Shown here in pieces: positions 19,302 to 25,000 of a stretch of 25,000 nt of DNA. Within the stretch, counting starts at the first letter, position 1. Every line of letters starts with the position of its first letter. Both the position numbers and the translations under genes were made by a program. The stretch is from Glandiceps talaboti. Taxonomy: Eukaryota; Hemichordata; Enteropneusta; Spengelidae. The notes below the pieces were generated by a model. That model was given only the letters and a program-made list of their open reading frames with translations. It was not told the DNA's origin and did no database searches. The stretch covers positions 22,478,725-22,503,724 of the forward strand of contig NC_135557.1 of the NCBI RefSeq assembly GCF_964340395.1. Reading direction: 5' to 3'.

Positions 19302-19632
19302 AAAAATAGTCCTTAATCAACATGTTTCGTATTTTGAGAGACATCTACGATAATGTCAACTTGGAGTTGAGAATGTTTTAACAAGAAGCTTAAACACAGC
19401 TGTAACGTCTGCGGTTTTTGCCTCTGTTTTTATCAGTTTTGAAAAGTGATATCATAAAAATAGTCCTTGTTTCAGAGACATATGCTACGATAATGTCAAC
19501 TTGGCGTTGAGAATAATCTGTTATTGTAATCGGCTAAAGTCACGTTGCAATCACAGATTAACAACTTATTAGCAAGAACCTTAAATACAGCTTAAATTAC
19601 CGTCTGTACTTGTTGTCAATTTTGAAAACTGA
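19302..19632. repeat. Diverged tandem duplication, two units, the second carrying a hairpin insertion
   Basis: Units 19302-19455 and 19456-19632 share AAAAATAGTCCTT, CTACGATAATGTCAACTTGG, GTTGAGAAT, a CAAGAA-CTTAAA-ACAGCT block and a TTTTGAAAA end. Unit 2 has about 50 extra bases that unit 1 lacks. Confidence 0.85.
19514..19560. repeat. 47-bp hairpin inserted in one duplication copy
   Basis: TAATCTGTTATTG at the left pairs with CAATCACAGATTA at the right; 14 of the first 16 positions are complementary. It accounts for most of the extra sequence in unit 2 relative to unit 1. Confidence 0.65.
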
Positions 19633-20697
19633 AAAAACCGACTACTTACATACTAGGAAATATCTTATATTGTTAACGATTTACGATTTTAAACTTGATG
19701 CCATTCAAATGTATATTTGAGAAATACATGTACATTGTGTTTCTTGCTTACTTATTGGTCAGACATTTTGTTTCATCGCATTGTCCTTATTTGTTTGTTT
19801 GTTTTTGGATTGTCATTATCTCGATTTATCGTTTGTGACAGTAACGTCTACACTGCAACCAATTTTACCATCAGTTTATAGTTCAACAAGCTTTGAAATT
19901 GGACCCCTGTACAATTATACAAACAATAGAAATGACAATTATCGTAATCTATACCAGATTATTAACATATTACGTAATTTGTAAGGTTCGTTGACCCAGC
20001 AGGTGTTACTAATAGAAGTAATACATGTAACAAGGGAAATGTCAAAAAGGTTCTGTTTTTGATAATTATATAATTAGACAAACACGTAAAATTCAGTATT
20101 ACAATACCCCTAATACACACAAATACAAACGGGGTTCTTTATTGCCTGTCTTCATCTAGGAGAATAGAGAAGAAACTGTAAACTATCGGAAATGTCGACA
20201 GAACTTTTGTCGAAATGTGTCAATTTTAAAGAATTTTTTTAATGTTAAAAAAAATCATTTTGAACCAACTTTAAGACACGTTTTTGTCCATTCATCTTTC
20301 TGGGGAAAAAATGTTAGCATTTTGCGTGATCATAAATCACATATGGACAAAATCGTCAAAAGTGAAAAATCTCCAAAATAGCGTTAGGTCCGTTGGCATC
20401 AAATCCTTCATAGTATGTAGTGATAATTATTAGTCATAATAGTTGACAAACTATTTCTTGTTCATTTAATCAAATTCGTTGTTATAAAGTGTACTCTAAA
20501 TTCTGTAAAGGAGCATCTTGTGTTATATTTCCGAACGGAAATCCGGCAAATCAACTAAATTTAGAATTTCGATCGATTTTTTTGTGACGTTCTCCAATTG
20601 TTAAGTTTATCAAAGCGAGACTCAAGTTTGTAAATCAAAGCTATAAATAACATTATTAAGCTCAATGGTATTATATTAATGGTTACAAAATGTTCTG
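19633..20697. other. Intergenic, no feature seen
   Basis: AT-rich sequence. A 67-codon frame (19781-19984) has no recognisable domain. Confidence 0.5.
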
Positions 20698-21085
20698 ACA
20701 TTCACTACAACAACCATACGGTTTGAATTTCTGGCGTTTCACTATAAAACGGCTTGAATTTCTGATTATTTCGCTACAAAAAAATTGGTTTTATTTTCTG
20801 ACGCTGTGTCACAAAAACTCGTACTGTTTGAATTTCTGAAAGTTTGCCACAAAACTGTTTGAATATCTGTCGTTCTGCTACGAAATGATTTGATGAATTG
20901 GTGTCAGTACCCGAAGAAGCTTGTTTGAATATCTGCCATTCCGCTACAAAAATGGTTATTGATTTTATGACTTTTCACCCACAATAATTGTTTGAATTTC
21001 TTACTTTTCCTTGCATAAAAAATTGTTGAATACAATGCCACGTATCTGCCGTATTTTGCTTCCAAAATGCTTTGGATTTCTCAAG
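20698..21085. repeat. Highly diverged ~33-bp tandem repeat, about ten copies
   Basis: GTTTGAATTTCTG-type blocks recur at 20721, 20752, 20787, 20826, 20857, 20887, 20923, 20954 and 20990, with weaker ones to about 21085. Between them come TTTCGCTACAAAA-type blocks (CACTATAAAAC, CGCTACAAAAA, GCCACAAAAC, TGCTACGAAAT, CCGCTACAAAAA). Spacing is 30-39 bases. Confidence 0.82.
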
Positions 21086-22208
21086 TTTGATTGTTTGGTG
21101 TTAATGATGTATTAATGATTTCTAAAAATTATCTTATATCACTACTTATTCTGAGTGAAAAGCAAAGAACACTGTTAAATTGAAATCCGTTATTTAATTT
21201 TCTGGCTCAGCCGGGCTGTGGCAACAACATTCACCGTTCTACTAGTCGTAATACACAATGCAAAATAAACCTTCCGTTTTTACGTCAAACACGTTTTTTT
21301 AAAAACTATATAAAGAGAATTGTCACCAACTACGCGTTATAGTGAAGTCGGTACGTGACCAGGTTCGCAAACCAAAAGTACAAAATTCCCAATAATTGTT
21401 TTTTTAATTAAAATAATGAAGACAAAGTGGCCATCAACCTGTCAAACATGTCCTGCTCTCTTCTCCTATGACAAATTGAACATAGAATGTAACAATCATA
21501 GCGTCCTTGGTCTGTATTCTATATATCGACTAGTAATAATCATTTCATTAGCTAGTTAGGATTGATTTGACAGATATCAACTCCATTTATATCATTCTCA
21601 TATAACTCTAGTAGATAATTAATTGTCATTTAATCATTGGACCTTATTTAAAAGATGAGAAGAACGTATCTAGGTAGAATTGTCGATTAAGTATGGCTAT
21701 TATAGGCACTAGTGATAGTCAGCCAGGAAGCGTGTTCGGTGCGAGTACAGGCCAGCCCAGTCATTGTAATCTCAGTCACGTTCCGTGTTTACATCGCATA
21801 TTACCATACATTTCCCACGACATAGTCTAGTTATTCTCATTCGATAATGAAAGTATAATTATCGTGTTTTAACCAGGGTAAAGATACACACACGCCGGGA
21901 CCGACACACATTTTCAAAATGTATTCAGACCGTATTCATCCCCGTTTATTCAAATACTAGTTGTAATATCCCATCATGACTTATGTGAAATTTTCAAAAA
22001 GTAGCGAAGACGAACTACGACATTCTTTATTAGCAGAAGATGATTTCAGAAATAACTTGAATCAGTTGCGAGTTTATTCAAGACGTTAGCATAAACTAGA
22101 ACATTTAAAAAAGGAAGGTTTTGACATTTAAATAATTTGATTGCACAAAGTAGCCTTCTTCCTTAGCCTTGTAAACTGTTTGTCTGTTTGTTTGTTAAAC
22201 TTTTGAAA
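21086..22208. other. Intergenic, no gene seen
   Basis: Includes a locally GC-richer, single-copy-looking stretch (about 21715-21790) against an AT-rich background. No domain or RNA gene recognised. Confidence 0.5.
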
Positions 22209-22347
22209 TCAATCAATCAATCAATCAACCAACCAACCAACCAACCAACCAACCAACCAACCAACCAACCAATAAATCAATCAATCTCAATCGATCGATC
22301 AATCAATCAATCAATCAATCAATCAACCAACCAACCAACCAACCAAC

Positions 22348-22431
<84 letters not shown>
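22209..22431. repeat. (CAAT)n/(CAAC)n microsatellite
   Basis: A 223-bp array of alternating blocks: CAAT, CAAC, CAAT (with a CGAT interruption), CAAC, then a long pure CAAT tract. The long open frame across it (repeated Asn-Gln-Ser/Pro-Ile) is an artefact. Confidence 0.98.
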
Positions 22432-22432
<1 letters not shown>

Positions 22433-23501
22433 TCCAGAGCAATTAATGTTCAGCTCAAATCACTGAATGGCTACTAAAGTACTATAGCCGGAGTGGTAAA
22501 CAATCCAGGCTGGATATTTGATGAATGTCAAATGTGTATAGAGTTCCAATGTCTGAAAACAACATATGAGAATGAACGACATCCGGAATCTGTTATTGAT
22601 AGCAGTATTCTTGTGAAATGTTCATCAACCGACTTTTTCAAGTTCAAGTCCGTTGTTGGACATTCAGAGCGTGAGTTGGAGGGCTCCTATGATAATGGTT
22701 AAATCCGTCCGTCCGTGCGTTCTTCTCAATGGATTTTATATCCAGTTCGTTAACTACTAATGTATGGTTAGAGTCACTACTTTAACACATAACTAGTTGT
22801 GGCCAAAGTCAGCCATATTTGTCAAAACCCCATTATTTGTTCTATATCTCGGGGACAATGAAAAAGATAGTATACATATGGTTTTACCCAATACTGTGAA
22901 ATTTGATCTTTCTGGTTACATCTGACCCCGACCTTGACTTTCAAACTCAAATGCTAACGTGATAAAAACCCATGATATATGTATAACCATCGACTTGGAA
23001 GACCGTAGTATAAAAAAATTAGTTTGGAAATGAATTTGTCCTCAGAATGATATTTGTTAACCTGTACTTGTCAATCATCCATACTATGAAGTATAAATGT
23101 GGTTAAACTGTATAGTATTAATTTAAACCAGTATTCCTTTTGAACTTTTGTTCCAAACACAACTTGAAAATTTACCTGAAATTTTCGACTACACACTTCA
23201 GTCTTTGTCAACAGATTGACCCATTATTCAAGTTCAAAACCGAATACTACGGTTTACCAACACAGATGAATTTCCGTTTGAAGTTAATTTCAACAACTTT
23301 GTGGCTACAAAATCAACTCAACGGTTAAGAGAACGGTCATGACGTGTTAAGTGTGTCACCGGTCGAAGTCTCCTCCAGAATATCTGTCTCCTACGAAAAC
23401 TTGGTGTTATTCAATCACCAACTAGGTGTGGAACCATAAAATCACAATCGATCACTGTGCAATCAATATCGGGCATCAGAACTTTTTTTAGGATACATCA
23501 A
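22432..23501. other. Intergenic, no gene seen
   Basis: A 69-codon frame (22493-22702) has no recognisable domain. The segment 22860-22960 contains GACCCCGACCTTGACTTT. On the opposite strand this carries a TCAAGGTCG near-match to monomeric nuclear-receptor sites. Confidence 0.5.
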
Positions 23502-24170
23502 ACCATAGTGTGAACAATTAAATTTCCCGCCAATTTACCAAGAACACGAAACAAGATCACAGAGTCATTTATTTATTTTGGCAAGCATGATTTATATTTG
23601 TATACAGATTGGGTGATTCTAAGACAAACATTGATTTGCGAATCAATATTTGAAAACAGATCTGGACGTCTTCTATATATTTAATAGATACCGACCAAAA
23701 GTATGAACGTTCAACTTTCGCGACATTTTTTCCTGGACGTTAATTTTTTTTAAATCAAAATTGTAAAACTATGGTCTTGATTCCTCTTGTACAAAATTGA
23801 AACAAAATTTATTAATTTGGTCTAATCATAATTTGTTGAAAGAAATTCTATATTATAATGCGGCACACAAACCACAAGTATGAATTTTCCCGCCATTATT
23901 TTTCAGAAGTTCAAAAATTAAAGAAAACTTAGTTTTTTAATTATTTATGCTTATATATGTCTTTGATGATTCTAAGACAATTGATCAATTTCGTATCACT
24001 AGTCACTTTATTTTTTTTGACAAGACTGATATCTATTATACCACTAAATGTATGACCGTTAAATTTTCCCGCCATTATTCCCTGAACTTCACAAAAAATG
24101 GTTACTTGATTATTCGTACACGCTGTACAAATTGAGTGATTCTACGAATATAAATTATTAGACACGATGA
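23502..24170. repeat. Four diverged ~175-bp tandem repeats
   Basis: Units begin with ACCA-N-A-GTATGAA-type sequence at 23502, 23694, 23871 and 24040 (periods 192, 177, 169). Each is followed within 20-30 bases by TTTCCCGCC or, in unit 2, the decayed TTTCGCGAC. A second block, GATTCTAAGACAA, is identical at 23615-23627 and 23969-23981 and nearly so at 24138. TGTACAAATTG-type sequence links units 2 and 4. Confidence 0.75.
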
Positions 24171-24847
24171 TCCCAGCAGTACCAAAACTCCACCGCTGTG
24201 AATCTACATTACGCAAGTTACGACTCATGAACTGAACATTTTACTTAATTGCTATAGGAAGTAGGCTGAAAAACGTTAAGAAATCCTTTAACAATTCGTT
24301 GACCGTGTTACACCCACCTGAGCAGTGCTAGGAGCAAACCGATGGAAGCATAATATTGGTTTTATAGAAAAAAGGACACACTATACACACATGAGAATTG
24401 ACACACTAGCATCAAAGCAATAAGGCCTACAAACCAATAATGTTGTCATATTGTTTGATTCATTTTTATTATAGATTCATTACTTTGATTTGCCGCATGG
24501 TGTCCTTATTGTACTGTACAGCCATAATTAAACAGTCTCTGTCACCACTGTATATACATACATATATCTAACATACACTATAGCAGAGAAAGTCTATGGA
24601 AGCCATGATTTAAAAGCACTTTGTTGTAACTGTACGTATATGTATCTGTCGAATAGAGCAGAGATTGGCATGCAAACAAATATTGTTAACGTTGTAATGT
24701 GTTTGGAACGATATGATGTACATATCACAGTAAGTGTGTGTTCTTCAACTTGTTGACTGCAGAAGGCTGAATTCGGTAAAAAGAGAAACATAGTTTTTAG
24801 AAACTTTTGAAAATTTTGCTCAGTAGTGAGCTAGTTTCCAGTATTAT
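24171..24847. other. Intergenic, no feature seen
   Basis: AT-rich. No repeat array, exon or RNA gene recognised. Confidence 0.5.
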
Positions 24848-24931
24848 ACAGATACAGATACAGATACAGATACAGATACAGATACAGGTACAGGTACAGG
24901 TACAGATACAGATACAGATACAGATACAGAT
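24848..24931. repeat. (ACAGAT)n hexanucleotide array, 14 copies
   Basis: Six ACAGAT, three ACAGGT and five ACAGAT units in register, with no other change. The frame read across it on the minus strand (24797-25000) is an artefact. Confidence 0.98.
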
Positions 24932-25000
24932 AATTGAGCTGACTTCACTGCATGAAGAAATTGTTACAACTAGATTCCCGTAACAACTCAAAATAATCAT

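Noticed and set aside
22188-22466. 92-codon frame with Asn-Gln-Pro-Thr and Asn-Gln-Ser-Ile repeats
   Set aside because: It is a CAAC/CAAT microsatellite; four-base units read as a four-residue repeat with no flanking domain.
24848-24931. Telomere-like hexamer array
   Set aside because: ACAGAT is not the metazoan TTAGGG motif or its complement, and the array is short and internal.

Overview
This is an AT-rich eukaryotic window from an animal. It has small exons in long introns, GT-AG splice sites, dense microsatellites and minisatellites, and decayed mobile elements. The only gene I can support runs on the minus strand across roughly the first 8.8 kb. It encodes a complete paired (PAX) DNA-binding domain split over three exons. 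The recognition helix reads Q-L-L-I-S-H, with Leu where PAX2/5/8 has Arg. This fits the Pox neuro (Poxn) class, which vertebrates lack. The host is therefore most likely a bilaterian invertebrate (lophotrochozoan or ambulacrarian); I cannot name the species.

The gene reads right to left. A possible TATA box and short 5' UTR exon lie at 8.69-8.76 kb. A small start-codon exon (7862-7813) is followed by a 4.1-kb intron, the first paired-domain exon (3671-3510), a 1.2-kb intron, the second (2296-2141) and a 1.5-kb intron. The third exon (639-373) finishes the paired domain and enters an Ala-rich then Ser/Pro/aromatic-rich region. All four coding exons end in phase 1, so the splice pattern is self-consistent and yields 203 codons before the next exon, which lies beyond the left edge. 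I saw no homeodomain in the window.

The introns and the roughly 16 kb to the right hold no other gene I can support. Much of that space is repeat. There is a 61-unit GA tract and a 21-bp tandem repeat in intron 2. A Myb-like palindromic ~50-bp minisatellite and a ~25-bp minisatellite lie in intron 1. Further right are a 21-copy 28/31-bp minisatellite (12.97-13.57 kb), diverged ~33-bp repeats (20.7-21.1 kb), four diverged ~175-bp repeats carrying TTTCCCGCC (23.5-24.17 kb), and GGT, GAT, CAAT/CAAC, ATTT and ACAGAT arrays.

Three unlabelled mobile-element-like structures stand out: a 351-bp near-perfect palindrome at 16966-17316, a 463-bp element with ~27-bp inverted ends at 13687-14149, and a 47-bp hairpin inserted in one copy of a tandem duplication at 19.5 kb. 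A short LINE/SINE-type 3' tail is at 10.63 kb. The right half may be the upstream regulatory territory of the Pax gene, but that is inference.
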